In this document: piece after piece, positions 16,599 to 24,590 of the stretch | How positions within the stretch are numbered: position 1 is the first letter of the stretch | Layout: every line of letters begins with the position of its first letter | Source of the DNA: Azophilus sp026709365 | GTDB taxonomy: Bacteria > Pseudomonadota > Gammaproteobacteria > Pseudomonadales > Azotimanducaceae | Length of the DNA stretch: 64,000 nt | Assembly (NCBI GenBank): GCA_965200175.1 | Contig: OZ241345.1 | Span: 3,472,001-3,536,000 of the forward strand | Direction: 5' to 3' | Program-made: the position numbers and the translations under genes | The notes under the pieces: model-generated | The model's database searches: none | What the model was told of the DNA's origin: nothing | The model's input: the letters and a program-made list of their open reading frames with translations, nothing else

Positions 16599-17006
16599 AT
16601 GCCAAAGGGAAGCGACCTCAAAAAGGCCGGACTCAAGGTCACCTTGCCGCGCCTGAAGGTGCTTGAGGTCCTAGAGCGTGCCGAGCCGCACCACATGAGC
16701 GCTGAGGACGTTTACCGGCACTTGATCGAACAGGACGAATCCGTAGGGCTCGCGACAGTTTACCGGGTGCTCACCCAGTTTGAGTCGGCCGGCATCGTTG
16801 AGCGCCACAACTTTGACGACGGCCACGCCGTTTACGAGCTGGCGACCGAGGAGCATCACGATCACATGGTCGATGTGGATTCCGGCCAAGTCTTCGAGTT
16901 CGTGAATGAGCGAATCGAGGCCCTGCAGGAGGAAATCGCTGCTGAAAACGGCTTCGAACTGATTGACCACGACCTCGTCCTCTACGTGCGCCGCAAGGAC
17001 GGGTAG
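16599..17006 (+). CDS. fur: Ferric uptake regulator
   Basis: Iron-sensing transcription repressor of 135 residues. It keeps the DNA-binding segment (LKKAGLKVTLPRLKVLEVLE, then VGLATVYRVLTQFESAGIV) and the regulatory histidine cluster EEHHDHMVDVD. Compared with Escherichia coli Fur, where the sequence after HHDH reads with a CxxC pair, this protein has DVDSG and contains no cysteine at all, so it cannot hold the structural Cys4 zinc. Other Fur proteins with few or no such cysteines are known. The acidic DHDLVLYVRRK ending is normal. Stand-alone gene; about 118 bases upstream are non-coding and may hold its autoregulatory promoter, but I could not identify a Fur box. Confidence 0.95.
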   Translation: MPKGSDLKKAGLKVTLPRLKVLEVLERAEPHHMSAEDVYRHLIEQDESVGLATVYRVLTQFESAGIVERHNFDDGHAVYELATEEHHDHMVDVDSGQVFEFVNERIEALQEEIAAENGFELIDHDLVLYVRRKDG

Positions 17007-17388
17007 CGTCTCAGTGGCAGGGCAGGGGCCAAGTGCGGGGGCGCTTGGGACCGCTTCCTCAACGGCTTGGTCAGTGGACTCCACGGCTTGGTCGGTGGGG
17101 TCGGCCCGAAGCGCTGCCGTGAGCTGCCGCCCAATCGGCTCGTTCAGCGATGCGTCGCTGACCGGCAGCGGTTGGTTGGCGGTGGCCATTGGCGGCTACG
17201 GATTCACCCTGCCCCGCCGGCGGCTTGGGGACGGCGGCGGCCAAGCCAACGCATTCCAGATGCCAGTAGTGGCTCAGTTTGACTCACGTCATCGCCGTGG
17301 CGCCCGTCGGAGCGCCGGCCGCTCAAGCCCGGCCAAAGTCAAACTGAGCCAGTGCCCCGATGCCCAACCAAGGTAACCTCACGCTCTC
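17007..17388. other. Non-coding interval with tandem and inverted repeats
   Basis: No gene is recognised between fur and the membrane protein. It contains a short tandem duplication starting ACGGCTTGGTC at 17062 and again at 17083, and an inverted repeat described separately. Open frames across it are antisense extensions of fur and lack family resemblance. Confidence 0.5.
17270..17351. repeat. 15-bp perfect inverted repeat, possible IS21-type end remnant
   Basis: TGGCTCAGTTTGACT at the left and its exact reverse complement at the right enclose 52 bases. GGCTCAGTTTGACT-like units are seen in the terminal repeats of IS21-family elements, so this may be a collapsed element. A simple stem-loop between fur and the next gene is an alternative. 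No transposase fragment lies inside. Confidence 0.4.
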
Positions 17389-17889
17389 ATGCTGATCGTT
17401 CTGTATTTCTTCTGGCGCGTGTGCCTGCTGCGCCACAATCCCGAAGTCGTGCCCAAGCACCCGTACTTCCTGTTTCTGGTGCTGATGGCCAATCTAGCGT
17501 GCAGCATCACGTTGTCCACCATCATCTCCGGAGAGCCCGCCCTGCGCATCGCCACCGGGGTTTTGGTCTCAGTCGCCACCTTGGCGTCCCTCGTTTACCT
17601 GATCTGCAGCCTGCGCGGCGCCAGCGACCGCTTCGTCTGGACCCTGTCCGTGCTGCTCGGCTGCGATCTGGTCCTGACTGCCATCTTTGCGGTGATCGTG
17701 CCCCTGGCGCGGATGCTCAACGAGCTCGCGGTCATTGCCGCCTATGCCACCTTCATGATCTGGTCGGTCACCGTGTTCGGCTTCATTCTGTCGCGATCGC
17801 TGAAATCCCCCATGCCCCTTGGCGTCGGACTCGCCTTCAGCATGATACTGATCAGCACCGCCCTCGCCCGCTTGGCCAGCGGCGGGTGA
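17389..17889 (+). CDS. Hypothetical polytopic membrane protein
   Basis: A 166-residue hydrophobic protein with about five predicted transmembrane segments, such as FLFLVLMANLACSITLSTII and VIAAYATFMIWSVTVFGFIL. No family was recognised. Its stop overlaps the GTG start of mpl in a GTGA tetranucleotide, so the two are translationally coupled, which hints at a cell-envelope link. There is no signal peptide distinct from the first helix. The start ATG directly follows the repeat-bearing interval. Confidence 0.75.
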   Translation: MLIVLYFFWRVCLLRHNPEVVPKHPYFLFLVLMANLACSITLSTIISGEPALRIATGVLVSVATLASLVYLICSLRGASDRFVWTLSVLLGCDLVLTAIFAVIVPLARMLNELAVIAAYATFMIWSVTVFGFILSRSLKSPMPLGVGLAFSMILISTALARLASGG

Positions 17890-19277
17890 GGATTTACTTC
17901 CTAGGCATCGGCGGCACCCTGATGGGCAGCTTGGCGCTGCTCGCCAAGCAGCAGGGCCATCAAGTAAGCGGCTCCGACAAGCAAGTCTATCCGCCGATGA
18001 GCGACCTGCTGGCGGCGGACGGCATCACCGTCCACGAGGGCTTCGACCCTGCCCAATTGCGGCCGCCCCCGGACTTGGTCGTCATCGGCAACGCCGGACT
18101 GCCCCGGGGCGCGGAGTCGGTGGAGCACATTCTCAACCGCGGCCTGCGCTACGTCTCCGGGGCCGAGTGGCTGGGCACCAACCTGCTGCGGGAACGCTGG
18201 GTGCTGGCCGTGTCAGGCACCCACGGGAAAACCACCACCACCAGCATGCTGGCTTGGATCTTGAGCTGCGCCGGATTTGACCCAGGCTACCTGATCGGCG
18301 GCGCGCCCAAGAATTTCGAGCGTTCGGCGCACCTAGGCCAGACGCCCTACTTCGTGGTGGAGGCGGACGAGTACGACACTTCCTATTTCGACCGCCGTTC
18401 AAAATTCCTCCACTACCAGCCACGCACCCTCATCATCAACAACTTGGAGCATGACCACGCTGACATCTTCAAGGACGTGGACGCCATCAAGACGCAGTTC
18501 CACCAGTTGCTTCGCATGGTGCCGGGAGACGGGCTGGTGATCGCGCCAACCGACGACGGCAACGTCAACAGCCTGCTCCGCAAGGGCTGCTGGACGCCGG
18601 TGGCCCGCATCGGCGCAATCGCGCCAAGCAGAGCGCAGGCGATGGACAACGGCGAGCGCTGGTCGGCAATCAACGCCAACGCCGACGGCAGCGCATTCGA
18701 CGTCGCCTTGAACGGCCGAATCCTAGGCCGCATCTCCTGGTCCATGTTCGGGCTCCACAACGCCAGCAACGCGTTGGGCGCCATCGCCGCCGCCCGCCAC
18801 GCCGGGGTGGCGCCGGAGTTGGCCATCGAAGCCCTGACGGACTTCTCCGGCGTCAAGCGTCGCCTTGAAGTGATTGCCCAAGTCGGCAAAACGACCCTGT
18901 ACGACGACTTCGCCCATCATCCAACCGCCATTCGCAAAACCCTCCAGAGCCTGCGCAGCCGAGTTGGCGCTGAGGAGATTCTGGCCATCATCGAACCGCG
19001 CACGCACACCATGTCGCTGGGTACCCTGCGCGACGCCTTGGCCAACTGCTGCGCAGCTGCTGATCAGGCGTTTTGGTTCCGCAGCGCCAACATCGAATGG
19101 GACGTCGCCGCCCTGACCACGAAATGCGTTGTGCCCGCCCAGCACTTCTCCGATCTCCCGCACCTCATCAAGCAAGTGCGCGAACTGCCGAAGCAGCGGC
19201 GGCATGTGGTCATCATGTCCAACGGCGACTTTGGCAACATCTACGAAAAGCTCCCCGCCGCCTTGCGGGGCAGCTAA
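17886..19277 (+). CDS. mpl: UDP-MurNAc:L-Ala-gamma-D-Glu-meso-DAP ligase
   Basis: Recycles murein tripeptide by ligating it to UDP-N-acetylmuramic acid in the cytoplasm. The 463-residue product begins with the Rossmann motif YFLGIGGTLMGSLALLAKQ, has the ATP-binding SGTHGKTTTTSMLAW near 103-117, EADEYDTSYFDRRSKF, and NNLEHDHADIF, all diagnostic for Mpl rather than MurC. The VVIMSNGDFGNI ending is also Mpl-like. I use the GTG start; an in-frame extension to 17352 is out-of-family sequence antisense-like to the membrane gene. It overlaps the upstream gene by four bases and is followed by the cyclase gene. Confidence 0.95.
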   Translation: MRIYFLGIGGTLMGSLALLAKQQGHQVSGSDKQVYPPMSDLLAADGITVHEGFDPAQLRPPPDLVVIGNAGLPRGAESVEHILNRGLRYVSGAEWLGTNLLRERWVLAVSGTHGKTTTTSMLAWILSCAGFDPGYLIGGAPKNFERSAHLGQTPYFVVEADEYDTSYFDRRSKFLHYQPRTLIINNLEHDHADIFKDVDAIKTQFHQLLRMVPGDGLVIAPTDDGNVNSLLRKGCWTPVARIGAIAPSRAQAMDNGERWSAINANADGSAFDVALNGRILGRISWSMFGLHNASNALGAIAAARHAGVAPELAIEALTDFSGVKRRLEVIAQVGKTTLYDDFAHHPTAIRKTLQSLRSRVGAEEILAIIEPRTHTMSLGTLRDALANCCAAADQAFWFRSANIEWDVAALTTKCVVPAQHFSDLPHLIKQVRELPKQRRHVVIMSNGDFGNIYEKLPAALRGS

Positions 19278-19324
19278 ACTGAGGCCACCGAGCCGCCATC
19301 GGTTCAAGAAGAGGGAGAAAGACC

Positions 19325-20260
19325 ATGAAAACCGCACTCGGACTGGCCGCCGCCCTGCTCATAGCGCCCTTTGCCAGTTGGGGGGACGACGCTTGGCACC
19401 CGTCCAAATACGGCGCCGACGACACGTTGGGCGCCATCAACAACCTTTCCCCGGAAAAGGTGGTCGCCGCCGCCGGGCTCGTCAAGACAGGGAAGGTTTA
19501 CCGCTTGGGGGTAACCACCGGGGCGGACTCGCCAGCTTACCCGCCCCGGCAGTACGCCATGACCATCCTGCAGCTTGACGACGGCACCGGCACGCCGCTC
19601 GGCATCAATCGCGCCACCGGCAACGACGACCTGATGATGCTTTGGATGGGCATCGGCAGCCAGATCGACGGCTTGGGACACATGGGCATCGACCACGTTT
19701 ACTACAACGGCAACCGGGCCCAGGACTTCGTCGTGCCCACTGGCCTGACCAAGCTGAGCATCCATGAGTTGCCGCCCATCGTCAGCCGTGGCGTGCTGCT
19801 GGACATGGCCAAGCTGGCCGGCCAAAGCCCCATGCCGGAGGGCATGGCCTTCAATCGCAAGGAAATCATGGCCGCCCAAGCCGCCCAAGGCGTCGAAATC
19901 GAACCGGGCGACGTGGTGCTGTTCCACACCGGCTGGCTGAACGTCATGGACGCCGACCCGGAACGCTTCATGGGTGGCCAACCGGGGCTTGGCGTCGATG
20001 GCGCCCGCTATTTGGCGGAGTTGGGCGTGGTGGCGATCGGCGCGGACACTTGGGCCTTGGAAGTGCTGCCCCCCGAAAATCCCGAACAAGCCTTCCCCGT
20101 GCATCCGGAACTGCTGGCCAAGAACGGCGTGTACATTCTCGAGAACATGGACACCCGGGAGCTCGCAGCCGATGGCGCGACGGAATTCCTGTTCGTGTTG
20201 GGCGTGCCGAGATTCGAGGGCGCCGTCCAAGCGGTGATCAATCCAGTGGCCATCCGTTGA
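19325..20260 (+). CDS. Secreted cyclase-family (kynurenine formamidase-like) hydrolase
   Basis: A 311-residue protein with a Sec-type signal peptide (TALGLAAALLIAPFASWGDD), so it is exported. Blocks IDGLGHMGIDHVYYNG and GDVVLFHTGWLNVMD match the cyclase superfamily, metal-dependent hydrolases including kynurenine formamidase and isatin hydrolase. The canonical HxGTHxD metal motif appears here as DGLGHMGID, a divergence that may shift the metal ligands. AGAGGGAGAA lies just before the ATG. A small membrane protein follows 22 bases later. Substrate unknown. Confidence 0.8.
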   Translation: MKTALGLAAALLIAPFASWGDDAWHPSKYGADDTLGAINNLSPEKVVAAAGLVKTGKVYRLGVTTGADSPAYPPRQYAMTILQLDDGTGTPLGINRATGNDDLMMLWMGIGSQIDGLGHMGIDHVYYNGNRAQDFVVPTGLTKLSIHELPPIVSRGVLLDMAKLAGQSPMPEGMAFNRKEIMAAQAAQGVEIEPGDVVLFHTGWLNVMDADPERFMGGQPGLGVDGARYLAELGVVAIGADTWALEVLPPENPEQAFPVHPELLAKNGVYILENMDTRELAADGATEFLFVLGVPRFEGAVQAVINPVAIR

Positions 20261-20282
20261 TCAACCGGAGGCTGGCCAGCTA

Positions 20283-20489
20283 ATGGCTCGTCGCAAAGGC
20301 AGGCGAGGGCTGGTCGCAGCCAGCGTCGGGGGCTCTTTTGTGGCCCTCTTGGCGGTGTTCGGCTGGCTGGCCGCAGAGCGGGTGGTCACACCGCAAATGG
20401 CCGCGCTCATGGGCGTGGCCACATTCGGCTTCTACGTCGGGTTCGGAATCCTGATCGCGGTATTCCGTATGATCAGCCGGCTGGAGTGA
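20283..20489 (+). CDS. Small two-helix membrane protein, hypothetical
   Basis: A 68-residue protein with a basic N-terminus (MARRKGRRG) and two hydrophobic segments, VAASVGGSFVALLAVFGWLA and a second around VATFGFYVGFGILIAVFRM. The pattern is of an inner-membrane small protein; no family recognised. It closely follows the cyclase gene and its 3' end overlaps the opposite-strand methyltransferase remnant by 58 bases. It could also be a chance frame, but composition and spacing favour a real gene. Confidence 0.5.
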   Translation: MARRKGRRGLVAASVGGSFVALLAVFGWLAAERVVTPQMAALMGVATFGFYVGFGILIAVFRMISRLE

Positions 20490-21280
20490 GGGCCTGCTTC
20501 AGCGGAACAAGCACTCCGAGGGAATCCAGTCCTGCGCATAGCGGTCGGCCATTCAAGGTGACTGGCCAATGCTTCTGCGATATGCCAAGCCAAGACTGGC
20601 GGCACGGCATTGCCGATCTGGCGCTCGGTCTGGCGCATTCCGGCCGGGAATTGGAAATCGTCGGGAAACGACTGTAGCCGCGCCGCTTCGCGAAGTGAAA
20701 TGCGCCGATTCAGGCGATAGTGCCATTGGACATTTCCATGATGTTCGGCTCGGATAGTCGTTGCAGGTCGGTTCGCAACCAAGCGTCTCGAACCTTGGTC
20801 CGGGCTTCTAGCCGCCTTGCTCCACCGATGCGCGATTGCCGGATTCTCAGCCAACGACTCAAGATCGCCCAACGCCTCGGCAGCCGTCACCCATTGAAGG
20901 ACCGGCGACGGGTGTTGAAAGTCAACGCCCGGTTTAACGCCGACCAGGAAGATACGCTCGCGCATTTGAGGAACGCCGTAATCGGCAGCCAAATACAGCT
21001 TTGGTGAAACATGGTATCCCGTGGCCTCAAAGTCGCAGAGCATTTGATCAAAGAAAGCCCTTCCATGCGACATTAGCAGACCCTTGACGTTCTCGGCCAC
21101 GAAGGCTTGGGGCTGCAATCGCTGAATCGCTTCGACCATGTACTGGTACAGAACCGTCCGCTGGCCGTCCTTGCCTTGTCGTTTGCCGTTGATCGAAACG
21201 TCCTGACACGGAAAGCCGCCTATGATGACGTCCGCCTCCTTCGGTAAGCTAACGAGGATTTCAGCAACATCGCCGCACAA
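20432..21280 (-). pseudogene. 5'-truncated DNA (cytosine-5)-methyltransferase
   Basis: The 282-codon frame contains motif IV (IIGGFPCQDVSINGKRQG, with the catalytic Cys), motif VI (AENVKGL), motif VIII (VPQMRERIFLVGV), motif IX (REAARLQSFPDD) and motif X (ERQIGNAVPP). Motif I, the FxGxGG AdoMet-binding loop, and the first 60 or so residues are missing. The frame can be read a few codons further upstream (GFEGNIGKEILCGDV), but it then runs into the 3' end of the acyl-CoA dehydrogenase in another frame. Lower GC and loss of the AdoMet site point to a remnant of a horizontally acquired restriction-modification unit. A TTG start is formally possible, but the product should be inactive. The 3' end overlaps a small gene. 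Confidence 0.8.
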
Positions 21281-21302
21281 TATCTCCTTTCCGATATTGC
21301 CC

Positions 21303-23039
21303 TCAAAACCAGTCGTCCGGCATGTCCATCAAGGATGGTGCGCCGGCGCGAATGCTGCGTTCGAGGGCTTGCGTCTTGGGCAGCAGCTTGTCGTAGAAGA
21401 ACGTGGCGGTGCGCCGCTTCGCTTGCCCAAAGGCATCATCTCCCGCCGCTTTGGCCATGCGCGCCCAAAGCCAAGCGTAGATGGTGAGGCCCGCCAACTC
21501 CAAGTAGTCGGTGGACGCAGCACCGGGCAGGTTGGCGTCGTTGGGCGCTTCAGCCACCACCCAATCGGTGAGGCTTGCGAGCCGATCCAAGGCATCGCGC
21601 AACGCGGCAGCGTATTCGTGGGGCGCTGGGTCGGCGGCCATTTGGCCGATCAGCCGGCGCATGGCGGCACCGCCGTCCCGGAGCACCTTGCGGGTGATGA
21701 GGTCGAGCGCCTGAACGCCGTTGGTGCCTTCATAAATCGGCGCGATCCGAGCATCGCGCACGATCTGCTCCATGCCCCACTCCTTGATGTAGCCATGGCC
21801 ACCGAGAACCTGTTGGGCCATGACCGCGCTCTCCAAGCCCCTGTCGCTCAGAAAGGCCTTGGCAATCGGCGTCAGCAACTCCGCGAGCGCTTGGCTTTCG
21901 GCGTCGCCCCTGTGCTTGGCGGCGTCGAGGCTGCGTCCAACCAGCATGGCGAACGCCCGGCCCGCTTCGGTGTAGGCGCGCATGGTGAGCAGCATGCGGC
22001 GCACGTCCGGATGCGCCAGCAGGGAGTCCGCCTCGGCGCCGGGGTTTTGCGGACCGGTGGGCGCCCGGCCCTGCAGGCGGTCCTTGGCGTAGGCGGCAGC
22101 TTGCTGATAGGCCAGTTCGCCCGCACCAAGCCCTTGCAGGCCGACCGACAGACGCTCGTAGTTCATCATGGTGAACATGGACGCTAGGCCCGCGTTCTCC
22201 TCGCCCACCCGATAGCCTACCGCGCCATCGTAGTTCATCACATTGGTGGAACTGGCCAGCACCCCCATCTTGTGCTCGATGGAGCCGCTTGCCACTGCAT
22301 TGCGCTGGCCGAGGGAGCCGTCCGGGTTCGGAATGAACTTCGGCACGATGAACAGGCTGATGCCCCGGGTGCCCGTCGGTGCGCCGGCAACGCGGGCGAG
22401 CACCAGATGAACGATGTTCTCCGCCAAGTCGTGCTCGCCGCTGGTGATGAAGATCTTGGTGCCGGTGATGCGGTAGGTGCCATCGCCGGCATCTTCGGCC
22501 CGAGTGCGCAGCATGCCCAAATCGGTGCCGGCATGGGCTTCGGTGAGGTCCATGGCGCCGGTCCATTCACCGCTGTAGAGCTTGGGCAGATAGAGCGCCT
22601 TCTGGGCCTCGCTGCCATGGGCGTCAATGCATATGGAAGCGCCTAGGGACAGGGTGCCGTACAGGTACAGGGCGGTGTTGGCGCTCCACAACATCTCCTC
22701 AATCAGGCAGGCCACGAGCTTCGGCATTCCCATGCCGCCATAGGCCGGGTTGCCGGACACCCCCAGCCAGCCACCCTCGGTCAGCGCTTGGAAGGCGGGC
22801 CTGAACGCTGCGGGCGCCTGCACGACGCCATCGGTCCAGCGGCAGCCCTCCTGGTCCCCCAGCTGATTGATCGGCGCCATCACCTCGCTGGCCAGCTTAC
22901 CCGCTTCCCGCAGCACCGCCCGCACCACGTCCTCGCTGAAGTCGGCAAATTCAGGCACGTCAGCCCACTCCTGAGTGACGTCAAAGAGGTTGAACAGCAG
23001 GAACTCCAAGTCCTGCTCTGGCGCTTGATAGTGCAGCAT
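21303..23039 (-). CDS. Acyl-CoA dehydrogenase with C-terminal extension (DmdC-like)
   Basis: FAD-dependent enzyme of 578 residues that desaturates acyl-CoA thioesters. The N-terminal helix, the flavin region DLTEAHAGTDLGMLRTRA near 163-180, ITGTKIFITSGEHDLAENI, and the C-terminal signature GGHGYIKEWGMEQIVRDARI near 410 followed by IYEGTNGVQALDLI are all present. The length of almost 600 and the MPDDWF ending are typical of the long subgroup that includes 3-methylmercaptopropionyl-CoA dehydrogenase DmdC and related fatty acyl-CoA dehydrogenases. The substrate cannot be told. It diverges from comF and ends 22 bases before the methyltransferase remnant. Confidence 0.92.
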   Translation of the reverse strand: MLHYQAPEQDLEFLLFNLFDVTQEWADVPEFADFSEDVVRAVLREAGKLASEVMAPINQLGDQEGCRWTDGVVQAPAAFRPAFQALTEGGWLGVSGNPAYGGMGMPKLVACLIEEMLWSANTALYLYGTLSLGASICIDAHGSEAQKALYLPKLYSGEWTGAMDLTEAHAGTDLGMLRTRAEDAGDGTYRITGTKIFITSGEHDLAENIVHLVLARVAGAPTGTRGISLFIVPKFIPNPDGSLGQRNAVASGSIEHKMGVLASSTNVMNYDGAVGYRVGEENAGLASMFTMMNYERLSVGLQGLGAGELAYQQAAAYAKDRLQGRAPTGPQNPGAEADSLLAHPDVRRMLLTMRAYTEAGRAFAMLVGRSLDAAKHRGDAESQALAELLTPIAKAFLSDRGLESAVMAQQVLGGHGYIKEWGMEQIVRDARIAPIYEGTNGVQALDLITRKVLRDGGAAMRRLIGQMAADPAPHEYAAALRDALDRLASLTDWVVAEAPNDANLPGAASTDYLELAGLTIYAWLWARMAKAAGDDAFGQAKRRTATFFYDKLLPKTQALERSIRAGAPSLMDMPDDWF

Positions 23040-23169
23040 GGAGAGGGGCCCTTGTTGCTTGGGGGGCTATTCTAGCTTGTCGGCCAAAAGTTGCGTATGG
23101 CGGATTTCCCACGCCCAATGGCGGCAATCGCCACTGGCGCGCGGCGTGCCGGAGTGGCAAAACAACCGC

Positions 23170-23847
23170 ATGAACCTCATCGACCTCCTCCTGCCGCGGG
23201 TTTGCCGACTGTGCGACCTGCCGATCAACGCCGACCTCGACCTCTGCCCACCCTGTTGGCGCAGCCTGCCTTGGAACAGGATGCCGTGCCCGCGTTGCGC
23301 CGCGCCGCTGCCGGCCGGTTCCGGGCTGTGCCGCCAATGCGCCCTCAAGCCACCGCCGTTCCAGCGCGCCATCGCCCCCCTGCTGTTTGAGGACGCCGTG
23401 CCGGGGCTCATTCACGCCATCAAGTTCGGCAAGGGCTACAGCCAAGCCAAGCTGCTAAGCCGCCTGCTGGGGGATGCCGCGGCCGCAGCCAACAGCCCCC
23501 CGCCCTGCCTTTTGGTGCCGGTGCCGCTGACAACCGGGCGCATTCTCCACCGCGGCCACAACCAGGCCATACTGCTGGCCGCGCCCTTGGCCCGCCGCTT
23601 CCGCATCCCCCTTGAGCGCAGGGCTGTGCGCCGCGTCGGACGCACGCCGCCGCAACGCGGCCAATCACGCGCCGCCCGCGCTCGCAGCGTGCGCGGCGCG
23701 TTCGAGGTGAATCGTCCCTTGACGGGCAAGGTCGCCATCGTCGATGACGTGATGACCACCGGGGCAACCACCGCGGAATTGGCGCGTGCGCTGCTGGAGG
23801 CGGGGGCCGATGAGGTTGTGGTTTGGGCAGCGGCTCGGGTCGGTTGA
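23170..23847 (+). CDS. comF: ComF-family phosphoribosyltransferase-like protein
   Basis: A 225-residue ComF/GntX-type protein. The N-terminal zinc ribbon has four Cys pairs (CRLC, CPPC, CPRC, CRQC) in the first 60 residues. The C-terminal phosphoribosyltransferase domain has the PRPP-binding loop VAIVDDVMTTGATTAEL near 190-206 and a LVPVPLTTGRILHRGHNQA block. ComF aids uptake of transforming DNA in some bacteria; in others the role is unclear. The ATG of MNLIDLLLPRVC was chosen since the preceding in-frame codons show no conserved sequence. It diverges from the acyl-CoA dehydrogenase. Confidence 0.93.
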   Translation: MNLIDLLLPRVCRLCDLPINADLDLCPPCWRSLPWNRMPCPRCAAPLPAGSGLCRQCALKPPPFQRAIAPLLFEDAVPGLIHAIKFGKGYSQAKLLSRLLGDAAAAANSPPPCLLVPVPLTTGRILHRGHNQAILLAAPLARRFRIPLERRAVRRVGRTPPQRGQSRAARARSVRGAFEVNRPLTGKVAIVDDVMTTGATTAELARALLEAGADEVVVWAAARVG

Positions 23848-23905
23848 ACCGATCTTTGCGGCGGCTGCCGAGCCGTCCCGAAAATCGCCCGTTGCCCGCC
23901 AAGGT

Positions 23906-24250
23906 TCAAGGGTCAACCGCAAGGCCAGCGGTCTGTCGGAGGATCCGCACAATCCAGGAGTTGATGCTAACGCGCTCGGTCATTGCCGCTGATGCGACAG
24001 CCGCGTGCAGTTCCGATCCGAGCCGCAGGTTCAACTTACCCGAATAGGGCTTCTTCGGTTCGACCCCGTCCTCCTTGCACCAAGTCAGGTATTCGTCCAC
24101 CGAGCGTTCAAACTCCTTGCGCAGCCGTTTCACATCCACAGCCTCGAATGTGGCGATGGGGTACGGCCCGGTGTTGATCACTTTCCCGTGCAGAATTTCG
24201 GCGGAGCCATCGAACTCCACACTTGCCGCATAACCCTTGTATTCCATCAT
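23906..24250 (-). CDS. hicB: HicB-family antitoxin
   Basis: A 114-residue antitoxin. The N-terminal HicB core (EYKGYAASVEFDGSAEILHG then FEAVDVKRLRKEFERSVDEY) is followed by a ribbon-helix-helix segment SGKLNLRLGSELHAAVASAA that would bind the operon promoter. HicB blocks the HicA ribonuclease and represses its own operon. The start overlaps the stop of hicA by four bases (ATGA), giving toxin-first order as in many hicAB loci. It lies convergent with comF. Confidence 0.93.
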   Translation of the reverse strand: MMEYKGYAASVEFDGSAEILHGKVINTGPYPIATFEAVDVKRLRKEFERSVDEYLTWCKEDGVEPKKPYSGKLNLRLGSELHAAVASAAMTERVSINSWIVRILRQTAGLAVDP

Positions 24251-24501
24251 CGCTCGACTCCAATGGCTCGCAGGAACGCCGCTATGTCGCGAACAGTCGC
24301 TTGTCCGGCAACCGGCCTAGGGTGCGGTCGATGAACAATGATTCTCTCCCCGCCCTTAACGAGTCCGACCCTCGAACCCGACCGCTCCACCACCTCAACA
24401 GCCGCCGCCCGCAACATGGCATCAATCTCATCCCACCGGATATCAACCGGTGTCGGCATTGCAAAGACCTTGGCCAAGGTTTTGCGGTGCTTGCTTCGCA
24501 T
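24247..24501 (-). CDS. hicA: HicA-family toxin (mRNA interferase)
   Basis: An 84-residue toxin with the family opening MRSKHRKTLAKVFAMP, a PVDIRWDEIDAMLRAAAVEV helix and a GSRVGLVKGGERIIVHRPHP double-stranded-RNA-binding-like sheet holding the conserved histidine. The HicA ribonuclease cleaves mRNA when HicB is lost. I chose the ATG of MRSKHRK; a TTG nine bases upstream is possible. Transcription should start in the 90-base interval that diverges from modA, which carries a palindrome. Confidence 0.92.
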   Translation of the reverse strand: MRSKHRKTLAKVFAMPTPVDIRWDEIDAMLRAAAVEVVERSGSRVGLVKGGERIIVHRPHPRPVAGQATVRDIAAFLRAIGVER

Positions 24502-24525
24502 GCCAGTCAAAATACCTTCGGTCCG

Positions 24526-24541
24526 GTACTACTTCAAGTAC
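24526..24541. promoter_or_regulatory. Palindrome upstream of hicAB, candidate HicB operator
   Basis: GTACT-ACTTCA-AGTAC lies 25 bases before the hicA ATG in an AT-richer stretch between the divergent hicA and modA genes. Its place and symmetry fit a ribbon-helix-helix operator. Not verified. Confidence 0.4.
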
Positions 24542-24590
24542 TATTCGACAGAGCTTCGTCGTTCCTGCGCAATTCCGCTAGACTAGGCCA

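Noticed and set aside
17062..17102. Two tandem copies of an approximately 20-base unit
   Set aside because: Only two imperfect copies; too short to support a named feature beyond a local duplication.
17352..17885. Upstream in-frame extension of mpl
   Set aside because: Out-of-family sequence covering the membrane protein gene; the GTG with GTGA overlap explains the start.
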